Below, piece after piece: positions 49,601-63,200 of a stretch of 64,000 bases of DNA. Within the stretch, counting starts at the first letter, position 1. Every line of letters begins with the position of its first letter. Where the stretch lies: positions 238,895-302,894 of the forward strand of contig NW_027096063.1 in NCBI RefSeq assembly GCF_040115645.1, written 5' to 3'. The notes under the pieces are model-generated. The model did not search any database and was not told where the DNA came from. It was given only the letters and a program-made list of their open reading frames with translations. A program made the position numbers and the translations under genes. Source of the stretch: Euwallacea fornicatus (lineage: Eukaryota; Arthropoda; Insecta; Coleoptera; Curculionidae).

Positions 49601-49865
49601 ACAAATTCCCAATTCGGCTGCGTTAGAACTGTCAGTTTTTGTCCAAATCCTGTAAATCGCACGATTTAAGGCTATTTCCATCATTTCGATCAATCCTGAG
49701 TTTCAAAATCGTCACATCCGTGAAATCGGCAACTTTCGTCGGAAATTGACTTTTAACCATGCTTTGACGTTATTTCAACAACGCTACGAGCAATTTTGTT
49801 CAAATCGTCTCCTTTTAGCAAAATAAGCCTAATGGGGCCATAAACGACAAATTGCCAATTCGGCT

Positions 49866-52817
49866 ACGCTAGAACTGTCAGTTTTTGTCCAAATCCTGTA
49901 AATCGCACGATTTAGGGCTATTTCCTTCATTTCGATCAATCCTGAGTTTCAAAATCGTCAATTCCGCGAAATCGGCGACTTTCGTCGGAAATTGACCTTT
50001 AACCATGTTTTGACGTTATTTCAACAACGCTACGAGTAATTTTGTTCAAATCGTCTCCTTATAGCAAAATAAGCCTAATGGGGCCATAAACGACAAATTG
50101 CCAATTCGGTTGCGCTAGAACTGTCAGTTTTTGTCCAAATCCTGTAAATCGCACGATTTAGGGCTATTTTCTTCATTTCGATCAATCCTGAGTTTCAAAA
50201 TCGTCAATTCCGCGAAATCGGCGACTTTCGTCGGAAATTGACCTTTAACCATGTTTTGACGTTATTTCAACAACGCTACGAGTAATGCTGTTTAAATCGT
50301 CTCCTTATAGCAAAATAAGCCTAATGGGGCCATAAACGACAAATTGCCAATTCGGCTGCGCTAGAACTGTCAGTTTTTGTCCAAATCGTGTAAATCGCAC
50401 GATTTAGGGCTATTTCCATCATTTCGATCAATCCTGAGTTTCAAAATCGTCAATTCCGCGAAATCGGCGAGTTTCGTCGGAAATTGACCTTTAACCATGT
50501 TTTGACGTTATTTCAACAACGCTACGAGTAATTTTGTTCAAATCGTCTCCTTTTAGCAAAATAAGCCTAATGGGGCCATAAACGACAAATTGCCAATTCG
50601 GCTACGCTAGAACTGTCAGTTTTTGTCCAAATCCTGTAAATCGCACGATTTAGGGCTATTTCCTTCATTTCGATCAATCCTGAGTTTCAAAATCGTCAAT
50701 TCCGCGAAATCGGCGACTTTCGTCGAAAATTGACCGCTAACCATGTTTTGACGTTATTTCAACAACGCTACGAGTAATTTTGTGCGAATTGTCTCATTTT
50801 GACAAAATAAGCATAGTGAGGCCTTAATCGACAAATCGTCAATTTGGCTGTCCTAGAACAGTCAGTTTTTGTCCAAATCCTGTAAATCGCACGATTTAGG
50901 GCTATTTTCATCATTTCGATTAATCCTGAATTTTAAAATCTCCAATTCCGTGAAATCGGCGCGTTTCGTCGGAAATTGGCCGTTAACCATGTTTTGACGT
51001 TATTTCAACAACGCTACGAGTAATTTTGTGCAAATTGTCTCATTTTGACAAAATAAGCATAGTGAGGCCTTAATCGACAAATCGTCAATTTGGCTGTCCC
51101 AGAACAGTCAGCTTTTTGTCCAAATCGTGTAAATCGCACGATTTATAGCTTTTCTATCATTTCGATTAATCCTGAGTTTCAAAATCTCCAATTCCGTGAA
51201 ATCGACGCGTTTCGTCGGAAATTGGCCGTTAACCATGTTTTGACGTTATTTCAACAACGCTACGAGAAATTTTGTTCAAATCGTCTCATTTTGGCAAAAT
51301 AAGCATAAGAAGGCCGTAATCGACAAATCGTCAATTTGGCTGTCCTAGAACAGTCAGTTTTTGTCCAAATTGTGTAAATCGCACGATTTAGGGCTATTTC
51401 CATCATTTCGATCAATCCTGAGTTTCAAAATCGTCAATTCCGCGAAATCGGCGACTTTCGTCGGAAATTGACCTTTAACCATGTTTTGACGTTATTTCAA
51501 CAACGCTACGAGTAATTTTGTTCAAATCGTCTCCTTATAGCAAAATAAGCCTAATGGGGCCATAAACGACAAATTGCCAATTCGGCTGCGCTAGAACTGT
51601 CAGTTTTTGTCCAAATCGTGTAAATCGCACGATTTAGGGCTATTTCCATCATTTCGATCAATCCTGAGTTTTGAAATCGTCAATTCCACGAAATCGGCAA
51701 CTTTCGTCGGAAATTGACCGTTAACCATGTTTTGACGTTATTTCAACAACGCTGCGAGTAATGCTGTTTAAATCGTCTCCTTTTAGCAATATAAGCTTAA
51801 TGGGGCCATAAACGACAAATTGCCAATTCGGCTTCTCTAGAACTGTCAGTTTTTGTCCAAATCCTGTAAATCGCACGATTTAGGGCTATTTCCATCATTT
51901 CGATCAATCCTGAGTTTCAAAATCGTCACATCCGTGAAATCGGCGACTTTCGTCGGAAATTGACCTTTAACCATGCTTTGACATTATTTCAACAACGCTA
52001 CGAGTAATTTTGTTAAAATCGTCTCCTTTTAGCAAAATAAGCCTAATGGGGCCATAAACGACAAATTGCCAATTCGGCTGCGCTAGAACTGTCAGTTTTT
52101 GTCCAAATCGTGTAAATCGCACGATTTAGGGCTATTTCCTTCATTTCGATAAATCCTAAGTTTCAAAATCGCCAATTCCGTGAAATCGACGCGTTTCGTC
52201 GGAAATTGACCTTTAACCATGTTTTGACGTTATTTCAACAACGCTGCGAGTAATGCTGTTTAAATCGTCTCCTTATAGCAAAATAAGCCTAATGGGGCCA
52301 TAAACGACAAATTGCCAATTCGGCTGCGCTAGAACTGTCAGTTTTTGTCCAAATCGTGTAAATCGCACGATTTAGGGCTATTTCCATCATTTCGATCAAT
52401 CCTGAGTTTTGAAATCGTCAATTCCACGAAATCGGCAACTTTCGTCGGAAATTGACCGTTAACCATGTTTTGACGTTATTTCAACAACGCTGCGAGTAAT
52501 GCTGTTTAAATCGTCTCCTTTTAGCAATATAAGCTTAATGGGGCCATAAACGACAAATTGCCAATTCGGCTTCGCTAGAACTGTCAGTTTTTGTCCAAAT
52601 CCTGTAAATCGCACGATTTAGGGCTATTTCCATCATTTCGATCAATCCTGAGTTTCAAAATCGTCACATCCGTGAAATCGGCGACTTTCGTCGGAAATTG
52701 ACCTTTAACCATGCTTTGACATTATTTCAACAACGCTACGAGTAATTTTGTTAAAATCGTCTCCTTTTAGCAAAATAAGCCTAATGGGGCCATAAACGAC
52801 AAATTGCCAATTCGGCT
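49866..52817 (+). repeat. 2952-bp (12-monomer) tandem duplication, first copy
   Basis: It is repeated immediately at 52818-55769. The crossover lies within 52752-52817: before it the sequence follows left-copy position about 5070-5133, after it the sequence returns to that of 49866. The left long copy has this unit only once. Confidence 0.85.
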
Positions 52818-55769
52818 ACGCTAGAACTGTCAGTTTTTGTCCAAATCCTGTAAATCGCACGATTTAGGGCTATTTCCTTCATTTCGATCAATCCTGAGTT
52901 TCAAAATCGTCAATTCCGCGAAATCGGCGACTTTCGTCGGAAATTGACCTTTAACCATGTTTTGACGTTATTTCAACAACGCTACGAGTAATTTTGTTCA
53001 AATCGTCTCCTTATAGCAAAATAAGCCTAATGGGGCCATAAACGACAAATTGCCAATTCGGTTGCGCTAGAACTGTCAGTTTTTGTCCAAATCCTGTAAA
53101 TCGCACGATTTAGGGCTATTTTCTTCATTTCGATCAATCCTGAGTTTCAAAATCGTCAATTCCGCGAAATCGGCGACTTTCGTCGGAAATTGACCTTTAA
53201 CCATGTTTTGACGTTATTTCAACAACGCTACGAGTAATGCTGTTTAAATCGTCTCCTTATAGCAAAATAAGCCTAATGGGGCCATAAACGACAAATTGCC
53301 AATTCGGCTGCGCTAGAACTGTCAGTTTTTGTCCAAATCGTGTAAATCGCACGATTTAGGGCTATTTCCATCATTTCGATCAATCCTGAGTTTCAAAATC
53401 GTCAATTCCGCGAAATCGGCGAGTTTCGTCGGAAATTGACCTTTAACCATGTTTTGACGTTATTTCAACAACGCTACGAGTAATTTTGTTCAAATCGTCT
53501 CCTTTTAGCAAAATAAGCCTAATGGGGCCATAAACGACAAATTGCCAATTCGGCTACGCTAGAACTGTCAGTTTTTGTCCAAATCCTGTAAATCGCACGA
53601 TTTAGGGCTATTTCCTTCATTTCGATCAATCCTGAGTTTCAAAATCGTCAATTCCGCGAAATCGGCGACTTTCGTCGAAAATTGACCGCTAACCATGTTT
53701 TGACGTTATTTCAACAACGCTACGAGTAATTTTGTGCGAATTGTCTCATTTTGACAAAATAAGCATAGTGAGGCCTTAATCGACAAATCGTCAATTTGGC
53801 TGTCCTAGAACAGTCAGTTTTTGTCCAAATCCTGTAAATCGCACGATTTAGGGCTATTTTCATCATTTCGATTAATCCTGAATTTTAAAATCTCCAATTC
53901 CGTGAAATCGGCGCGTTTCGTCGGAAATTGGCCGTTAACCATGTTTTGACGTTATTTCAACAACGCTACGAGTAATTTTGTGCAAATTGTCTCATTTTGA
54001 CAAAATAAGCATAGTGAGGCCTTAATCGACAAATCGTCAATTTGGCTGTCCCAGAACAGTCAGCTTTTTGTCCAAATCGTGTAAATCGCACGATTTATAG
54101 CTTTTCTATCATTTCGATTAATCCTGAGTTTCAAAATCTCCAATTCCGTGAAATCGACGCGTTTCGTCGGAAATTGGCCGTTAACCATGTTTTGACGTTA
54201 TTTCAACAACGCTACGAGAAATTTTGTTCAAATCGTCTCATTTTGGCAAAATAAGCATAAGAAGGCCGTAATCGACAAATCGTCAATTTGGCTGTCCTAG
54301 AACAGTCAGTTTTTGTCCAAATTGTGTAAATCGCACGATTTAGGGCTATTTCCATCATTTCGATCAATCCTGAGTTTCAAAATCGTCAATTCCGCGAAAT
54401 CGGCGACTTTCGTCGGAAATTGACCTTTAACCATGTTTTGACGTTATTTCAACAACGCTACGAGTAATTTTGTTCAAATCGTCTCCTTATAGCAAAATAA
54501 GCCTAATGGGGCCATAAACGACAAATTGCCAATTCGGCTGCGCTAGAACTGTCAGTTTTTGTCCAAATCGTGTAAATCGCACGATTTAGGGCTATTTCCA
54601 TCATTTCGATCAATCCTGAGTTTTGAAATCGTCAATTCCACGAAATCGGCAACTTTCGTCGGAAATTGACCGCTAACCATGTTTTGACGTTATTTCAACA
54701 ACGCTGCGAGTAATGCTGTTTAAATCGTCTCCTTTTAGCAATATAAGCTTAATGGGGCCATAAACGACAAATTGCCAATTCGGCTTCTCTAGAACTGTCA
54801 GTTTTTGTCCAAATCCTGTAAATCGCACGATTTAGGGCTATTTCCATCATTTCGATCAATCCTGAGTTTCAAAATCGTCACATCCGTGAAATCGGCGACT
54901 TTCGTCGGAAATTGACCTTTAACCATGCTTTGACATTATTTCAACAACGCTACGAGTAATTTTGTTAAAATCGTCTCCTTTTAGCAAAATAAGCCTAATG
55001 GGGCCATAAACGACAAATTGCCAATTCGGCTGCGCTAGAACTGTCAGTTTTTGTCCAAATCGTGTAAATCGCACGATTTAGGGCTATTTCCTTCATTTCG
55101 ATAAATCCTAAGTTTCAAAATCGCCAATTCCGTGAAATCGACGCGTTTCGTCGGAAATTGACCTTTAACCATGTTTTGACGTTATTTCAACAACGCTGCG
55201 AGTAATGCTGTTTAAATCGTCTCCTTATAGCAAAATAAGCCTAATGGGGCCATAAACGACAAATTGCCAATTCGGCTGCGCTAGAACTGTCAGTTTTTGT
55301 CCAAATCGTGTAAATCGCACGATTTAGGGCTATTTCCATCATTTCGATCAATCCTGAGTTTTGAAATCGTCAATTCCACGAAATCGGCAACTTTCGTCGG
55401 AAATTGACCGTTAACCATGTTTTGACGTTATTTCAACAACGCTGCGAGTAATGCTGTTTAAATCGTCTCCTTTTAGCAATATAAGCTTAATGGGGCCATA
55501 AACGACAAATTGCCAATTCGGCTTCGCTAGAACTGTCAGTTTTTGTCCAAATCCTGTAAATCGCACGATTTAGGGCTATTTCCATCATTTCGATCAATCC
55601 TGAGTTTCAAAATCGTCACATCCGTGAAATCGGCGACTTTCGTCGGAAATTGACCTTTAACCATGCTTTGACATTATTTCAACAACGCTACGAGTAATTT
55701 TGTTAAAATCGTCTCCTTTTAGCAAAATAAGCCTAATGGGGCCATAAACGACAAATTGCCAATTCGGCT
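52818..55769 (+). repeat. 2952-bp (12-monomer) tandem duplication, second copy
   Basis: Second copy of 49866-52817. I noticed one base difference, GACCGCTAACC near 54673 in place of GACCGTTAACC near 51721. From 55770 the sequence resumes the order that follows 5134 in the left copy. Confidence 0.85.
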
Positions 55770-58700
55770 GCGCTAGAACTGTCAGTTTTTGTCCAAATCG
55801 TGTAAATCGCACGATTTAGGGCTATTTCCTTCATTTCGATCAATCCTGAGTTTCAAAATCGTCAATTCCGCGAAATCGGCGACTTTCGTCGGAAATTGAC
55901 CTTTAACCATGTTTTGACGTTATTTCAACAACACTACGAGTAATTTTGTTCAAATCGTCTCCTTATAGCAAAATAAGCCTAATGGGGCCATAAACGACAA
56001 ATTGCCAATTCGGCTGCGCTAGAACTGTCAGTTTTTGTCCAAATCGTGTAAATCGCACGATTTAGGGCTATTTCCATCATTTCGATCAATCCTGAGTTTC
56101 AAAATCGTCAATTCCGCGAAATCGGCGACTTTCGTCGGAAATTGACCTTTAACCATGTTTTGACGTTATTTCAACAACGCTACGAGTAATTTTGTTCAAA
56201 TCGTCTCTTTTTAGCAAAATAAGCCTAATGGGGCCATAAACGACAAATTGCCAATTCGGCTACGCTAGAACTGTCAGTTTTTGTCCAAATCCTGTAAATC
56301 GCACGATTTAGGGCTATTTCCTTCATTTCGATCAATCCTGAGTTTCAAAATCGTCAATTCTGCGAAATCGGCGACTTTCGTCGGAAATTGACCTTTAACC
56401 ATGTTTTGACGTTATTTCAACAACGCTACGAGTAATTTTGTGCAAATTGTCTCATTTTGACAAAATAAGCATAGTGAGGCCTTAATCGACAAATCGTCAA
56501 TTTGGCTGTCCCAGAACAGTCAGCTTTTTGTCCAAATCGTGTAAATCGCACGATTTATAGCTTTTCTATCATTTCGATTAATCCTGAGTTTCAAAATCTC
56601 CAATTCCGTGAAATCGACGCGTTTCGTCGGAAATTGGCCGTTAACCATGTTTTGACGTTATTTCAACAACGCTACGAGAAATTTTGTTCAAATCGTCTCA
56701 TTTTGGCAAAATAAGCATAAGAAGGCCGTAATCGACAAATCGTCAATTTGGCTGTCCTAGAACAGTCAGTTTTTGTCCAAATCGTGTAAATCGCATGATT
56801 TAGGGCTATTTCCTTCATTTCGATCAATCCTGAGTTTCAAAATCGCCAATTCCGTGAAATCGGCGACTTTCGTCGGAAATTGACCGTTAGCCATGCTTTG
56901 ACGTTATTTCAACAACGCTACGAGTAATTTTGTTCAAATCGTCTCCTTTTAACAAAATAAGCCTAATGCGGCCAAAAACGACAAATCGTCAACTTGGCTG
57001 TCCTAGAACAGTCAGTTTTTGTCCAAATCGTGTAAATCGCATGATTTAGGGCTATTTCCTTCATTTCGATCAATCCTGAGTTTCAAAATCGCCAATTCCG
57101 TGAAATCGGCGACTTTCGTCGGAAATTGACCTTTAACCATGCTTTGACGTTATTTCAACAACGCTACGAGCAATTTTGTTCAAATCGTCTCATTTTAGCA
57201 AAATAAGCCTAACGTTGCCTTAAACGACAAATCGTCAACTTGGCTGTCCTAGAACAGTCAGTTTTTGTCCAAATCCTGTAAACCGCACGATTTAGGGCTA
57301 TTTCCATCATTTCGATTAATCCTGAGTTTCAAAATCTCCAATTCCGTGAAATCGACGCGTTTCGTCGGAAATTGGCCGTTAACCATGTTTTGACGTTATT
57401 TCAACAACGCTACGAGAAATTTTGTTCAAATCGTCTCATTTTGGCAAAATAAGCATAAGAAGGCCGTAATCGACAAATCGTCAATTTGGCTGTCCTAGAA
57501 CAGTCAGTTTTTGTCCAAATTGTGTAAATCGCACGATTTAGGGCTATTTCCATCATTTCGATCAATCCTGAGTTTCAAAATCGTCAATTCCGCGAAATCG
57601 GCGACTTTCGTCGGAAATTGACCTTTAACCATGTTTTGACGTTATTTCAACAACGCTACGAGTAATTTTGTTCAAATCGTCTCCTTATAGCAAAATAAGC
57701 CTAATGGGGCCATAAACGACAAATTGCCAATTCGGCTGCGCTAGAACTGTCAGTTTTTGTCCAAATCGTGTAAATCGCACGATTTAGGGCTATTTCCATC
57801 ATTTCGATCAATCCTGAGTTTTGAAATCGTCAATTCCACGAAATCGGCAACTTTCGTCGGAAATTGACCGTTAACCATGTTTTGACGTTATTTCAACAAC
57901 GCTGCGAGTAATGCTGTTTAAATCGTCTCCTTTTAGCAATATAAGCTTAATGGGGCCATAAACGACAAATTGCCAATTCGGCTTCTCTAGAACTGTCAGT
58001 TTTTGTCCAAATCCTGTAAATCGCACGATTTAGGGCTATTTCCATCATTTCGATCAATCCTGAGTTTCAAAATCGTCACATCCGTGAAATCGGCGACTTT
58101 CGTCGGAAATTGACCTTTAACCATGCTTTGACATTATTTCAACAACGCTACGAGTAATTTTGTTAAAATCGTCTCCTTTTAGCAAAATAAGCCTAATGGG
58201 GCCATAAACGACAAATTGCCAATTCGGCTGCGCTAGAACTGTCAGTTTTTGTCCAAATCGTGTAAATCGCACGATTTAGGGCTATTTCCTTCATTTCGAT
58301 AAATCCTAAGTTTCAAAATCGCCAATTCCGTGAAATCGACGCGTTTCGTCGGAAATTGACCTTTAACCATGTTTTGACGTTATTTCAACAACGCTGCGAG
58401 TAATGCTGTTTAAATCGTCTCCTTTTAGCAATATAAGCTTAATGGGGCCATAAACGACAAATTGCCAATTCGGCTTCGCTAGAACTGTCAGTTTTTGTCC
58501 AAATCCTGTAAATCGCACGATTTAGGGCTATTTCCATCATTTCGATCAATCCTGAGTTTCAAAATCGTCACATCCGTGAAATCGGCGACTTTCGTCGGAA
58601 ATTGACCTTTAACCATGCTTTGACATTATTTCAACAACGCTACGAGTAATTTTGTTAAAATCGTCTCCTTTTAGCAAAATAAGCCTAATGGGGCCATAAA

Positions 58701-60229
58701 CGACAAATTGCCAATTCGGCTGCGCTAGAACTGTCAGTTTTTGTCCAAATCGTGTAAATCGCACGATTTAGGGCTATTTCCTTCATTTCGATCAATCCTG
58801 AGTTTCAAAATCGTCAATTCTGCGAAATCGGCGACTTTCGTCGGAAATTGACCTTTAACCATGTTTTGACGTTATTTCAACAACGCTACGAGTAATTTTG
58901 TTCAAATCGTCTCCTTATAGCAAAATAAGCCTAATGGGGCCATAAACGACAAATTGCCAATTCGGTTGCGCTAGAACTGTCAGTTTTTGTCCAAATCCTG
59001 TAAATCGCACGATTTAGGGCTATTTCCTTCATTTCGATCAATCCTGAGTTTCAAAATCGTCAATTCCGCGAAATCGGCGACTTTCGTCGGAAATTGACCT
59101 TTAACCATGTTTTGACGTTATTTCAACAACGCTACGAGTAATGCTGTTTAAATCGTCTCCTTATAGCAAAATAAGCCTAATGGGGCCATAAACGACAAAT
59201 TGCCAATTCGGCTGCGCTAGAACTGTCAGTTTTTGTCCAAATCGTGTAAATCGCACGATTTAGGGCTATTTCCATCATTTCGATCAATCCTGAGTTTCAA
59301 AATCGTCAATTCCGCGAAATCGGCGACTTTCGTCGGAAATTGACCTTTAACCATGTTTTGACGTTATTTCAACAACGCTACGAGTAATTTTGTTCAAATC
59401 GTCTCCTTTTAGCAAAATAAGCCTAATGGGGCCATAAACGACAAATTGCCAATTCGGCTACGCTAGAACTGTCAGTTTTTGTCCAAATCCTGTAAATCGC
59501 ACGATTTAGGGCTATTTCCTTCATTTCGATCAATCCTGAGTTTCAAAATCGTCAATTCCGCGAAATCGGCGACTTTCGTCGGAAATTGACCTTTAACCAT
59601 GTTTTGACGTTATTTCAACAACGCTACGAGTAATTTTGTTCAAATCGTCTCCTTTTAGCATAATAAGCCTAATGGGGCTATAAACGACAAATTGCCAATT
59701 CGGCTACGCTAGAACTGTCAGTTTTTGTCCAAATCCTGTAAATCGCACGATTTAGGGCTATTTCCTTCATTTCGATCAATCCTGAGTTTTGAAATCGTCA
59801 ATTCCACGAAATCGGCAACTTTCGTCGGAAATTGACCGTTAACCATGTTTTGACGTTATTTCAACAACGCTGCGAGTAATGCTGTTTAAATCGTCTCCTT
59901 TTAGCAATATAAGCCTAATGGGGCCATAAACGACAAATTGCCAATTCTGCTTCGCTAGAACTGCCAGTTTTTGTCCAAATCCTGTAAATCGCACGATTTA
60001 GGGCTATTTCCATCATTTCGATCAATCCTGAGTTTCAAAATCGTCACATCCGTGAAATCGGCGACTTTCGTCGGAAATTGACCTTTAACCATGCTTTGAC
60101 ATTATTTCAACAACGCTACGAGTAATTTTGTTAAAATCGTCTCCTTTTAGCAAAATAAGCCTAATGGGGCTATAAACGACAAATTGCCAATTCGGCTGCG
60201 CTAGGACTGTCAGTTTTTGTCCAAATCCT

Positions 60230-63200
60230 GTAAATCGCATGATTTAGGGCTATTTCCTTCATTTCGATAAATCCTGAGTTTCAAAATCGCCAATTCCGTG
60301 AAATCGGCGACTTTCGTCGGAAATTGACCGTTAGCCATGCTTTGACGTAATTTCAACAACGCTGCGAGCAATTTTGTTCAAATCGTCTCCTTTTAGCAAA
60401 ATAAGCCTAATGGGGCCTTAAACGACAAATCGTCAACTTGGCTGTCCTAGAACAGTCAGTTTTTGTCCAAATCCTGTAAATCGCACGATTTAGGGCTATT
60501 TCCATCATTTCGATCAATCCTGAGTTTCAAAATCGCCAATTCCGTGAATCGGCGACTTTCGTCGGAAATTGACTTTTAACCATGCTTTGACGTAATTTCA
60601 ACAACGCTGCGAGCAATTTTGTTCAAATCGTCTCCTTTTAGCAAAATAAGCCTAATGGGGCCTTAAACGACAAATCGTCAACTTGGCTGTCCTAGAACAG
60701 TTAGTTTTTGTCCAAATCGTGTAAATCGCACGATTTAGGGCTATTTGCATCATTTCGATCAATCCTGAGTTTCAAAATCGTCACATCCGTGAAATCGGCA
60801 ACTTTCGTCGGAAATTGACCGTTAACCATGTTTTGACGTTATTTCAACAACGCTGCGAGTAATGTTGTTCAAATCGTCTCCTTATAGCAAAATAAGCCTA
60901 ATGGGGCCATAAACGACAAATCGTCAACTGGGCTGTCCTAGAACTGTCAGTTTTTGTCCAAATCCTGTAAATCGCACGATTTAGGGCTATTTGCATCATT
61001 TCGATCAATCCTGAGTTTCAAAATCGCCAATTCCGTGAATCGGCGACTTTCGTCGGAAATTGACTTTTAACCATGCTTTGACGTAATTTCAACAACGCTG
61101 CGAGCAATTTTGTTCAAATCGTCTCCTTTTAGCAAAATAAGCCTAATGGGGCCATAAACGACAAATTCCCAATTCGGCTGCGTTAGAACTGTCAGTTTTT
61201 GTCCAAATCCTGTAAATCGCACGATTTAGGGCTATTTCCATCATTTCGATCAATCCTGAGTTTCAAAATCGCCAATTCCGTGAATCGGCGACTTTCGTCG
61301 GAAATTGAATTTTAACCATGCTTTGACGTAATTTCAACAACGCTGCGAGCAATTTTGTTCAAATCGTCTCCTTTTAGCAAAATAAGCCTAATGGGGCCAT
61401 AAACGACAAATTGCCAATTCGGCTTCGCTAGAACTGTCAGTTTTTGTCCAAATCCTGTAAATCGCACGATTTAGGGCTATTTCCATCATTTCGATCAATC
61501 CTGAGTTTTAAAATCGTCACTCCCGTGAAATCGGCGAGTTTCGTCGGAAATTGACCTTTAACCATGCTTTGACGTTATTTCAACAACGCTACGAGCAATT
61601 TTGTTCAAATCGTCTCCTTTTAGCAAAATAAGCCTAATGGGGCCAAAAACGACAAATCGTCAACTTGGCTGTCCTAGAACAGTCAGTTTTTGTCCAAATC
61701 GTGTAAATCGCATGATTTAGGGCTATTTCCTTCATTTCGATCAATCCTGAGTTTCAAAATCGCCAATTCCGTGAAATCGGTGACTTTCGTCGGAAATTGA
61801 CCGTTAGCCATGCTTTGACGTTATTTCAACAACGCTACGAGCAATTTTGTTCAAATCGTCTCCTTTTAGCAAAATAAGCCTAATGGGGCCTTAAACGACA
61901 AATCGTCAACTTGGCTGTCCTAGAACAGTCAGTTTTTGTCCAAATCCTGTAAATCGCACGATTTAGGGCTATTTCCATCATTTCGATCAATCCTGAGTTT
62001 CAAAATCGCCAATTCCGTGAATCGGCGACTTTCGTCGGAAATTGACTTTTAACCATGCTTTGACGTAATTTCAACAACGCTGCGAGCAATTTTGTTCAAA
62101 TCGTCTCCTTTTAGCAAAATAAGCCTAATGGGGCCTTAAACGACAAATCGTCAACTTGGCTGTCCTAGAACAGTCAGTTTTTGTTCAAATCCTGTAAATC
62201 GCACGATTTAGGGCTATTTCCATCATTTCGATCAATCCTGAGTTTCAAAATCGCCAATTCCGTGAATCGGCGACTTTCGTCGGAAATTGACTTTTAACCA
62301 TGCTTTGACGTAATTTCAACAACGCTGCGAGCAATTTTGTTCAAATCGTCTCCTTTTAGCAAAATAAGCCTAATGGGGCCATAAACGACTAATTCCCAAT
62401 TCGGCTGCGCTAGAACTGTCAGTTTTTGCCCAAATCCTGTAAATCGCACGATTTAGGGCTATTTCCATCATTTCGATCAATCCTGAGTTTCAAAATCGCC
62501 AATTCCGTGAATCGGCGACTTTCGTCGGAAATTGAATTTTAACCATGCTTTGACGTAATTTCAACAACGCTGCGAGCAATTTTGTTCAAATCGTCTCCTT
62601 TTAGCAAAATAAGCCTAATGGGGCCATAAACGACAAATTCCCAATTCGGCTGCGCTAGAACTGTCAGTTTTTGTCCAAATCCTGTAAATCGCACGATTTA
62701 GGGCTATTTCCATCATTTCGATCAATCCTGAGTTTCAAAATCGTCACATCCGTGAAATCGGCAACTTTCGTCGGAAATTGACTTTTAACCATGCTTTGAC
62801 GTTATTTCAACAACGCTACGAGTAATTTTTGTTCAAATCGTCTCCTTTTAGCAAAATAAGCCTAATGGGGCCATAAACGACAAATTCCCAATTCGGCTTC
62901 GCTAGAACTGTCAGTTTTGGTCCAAATCCTGTAAATCGCACGATTTAGGGCTATTTCCTTCATTTCAATCAATCCTGAGTTTCAAAATCGCCAATTCCGT
63001 GAAATCAGCAACTTTCGTCGGAAATTGACTTTTAACCATGCTTTGACGTTATTTCAACAACGCTACGAGTAATTTTGTTCAAATCGTCTCCTTTTAGCAA
63101 AATAAGCCTAATGGGGCCTTAAACGACAAATCGTCAACTTGGCTGTCCTAGAACAGTTAGTTTTTGTCCAAATCGTGTAAATCGCACGATTTAGGGCTAT

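Larger units (their letters stand above)
37601..49865 (+). repeat. Family A monomers, right block
   Basis: About 50 family-A monomers. Internal copies are marked by rare words: TCAAACCTGAG near 38631 and 41336 (shift 2705), and CCATGG at 41815 and 43781 (shift 1966). A 737-bp three-monomer repeat lies at 44518-46659. From about 45909 to 48660 the order matches 11746 to about 14497 at a shift of 34163. No genes. Confidence 0.82.
49866..60229 (+). repeat. Family B monomers, right block
   Basis: About 42 family-B monomers, the counterpart of 2182-9593 enlarged by the 12-monomer tandem duplication. It contains three of the five stop-free monomers (51090, 54042, 56502) and the same two A-like monomers, here near 56790-57270. 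No genes. Confidence 0.85.
47439..62380 (+). repeat. Long segmental duplication, right copy
   Basis: Near-identical counterpart of 1-11744, longer by 3198 bp (246 plus 2952). Rare markers agree at the expected shift, for example TTAGGTCTATT (1740 and 49424), TTCTGCTTCGC (9311 and 59947) and GTTTTTGTTC (11541 and 62177). At 62381 (A versus T at 11745) it switches to sequence matching 13219 onward. Confidence 0.85.
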
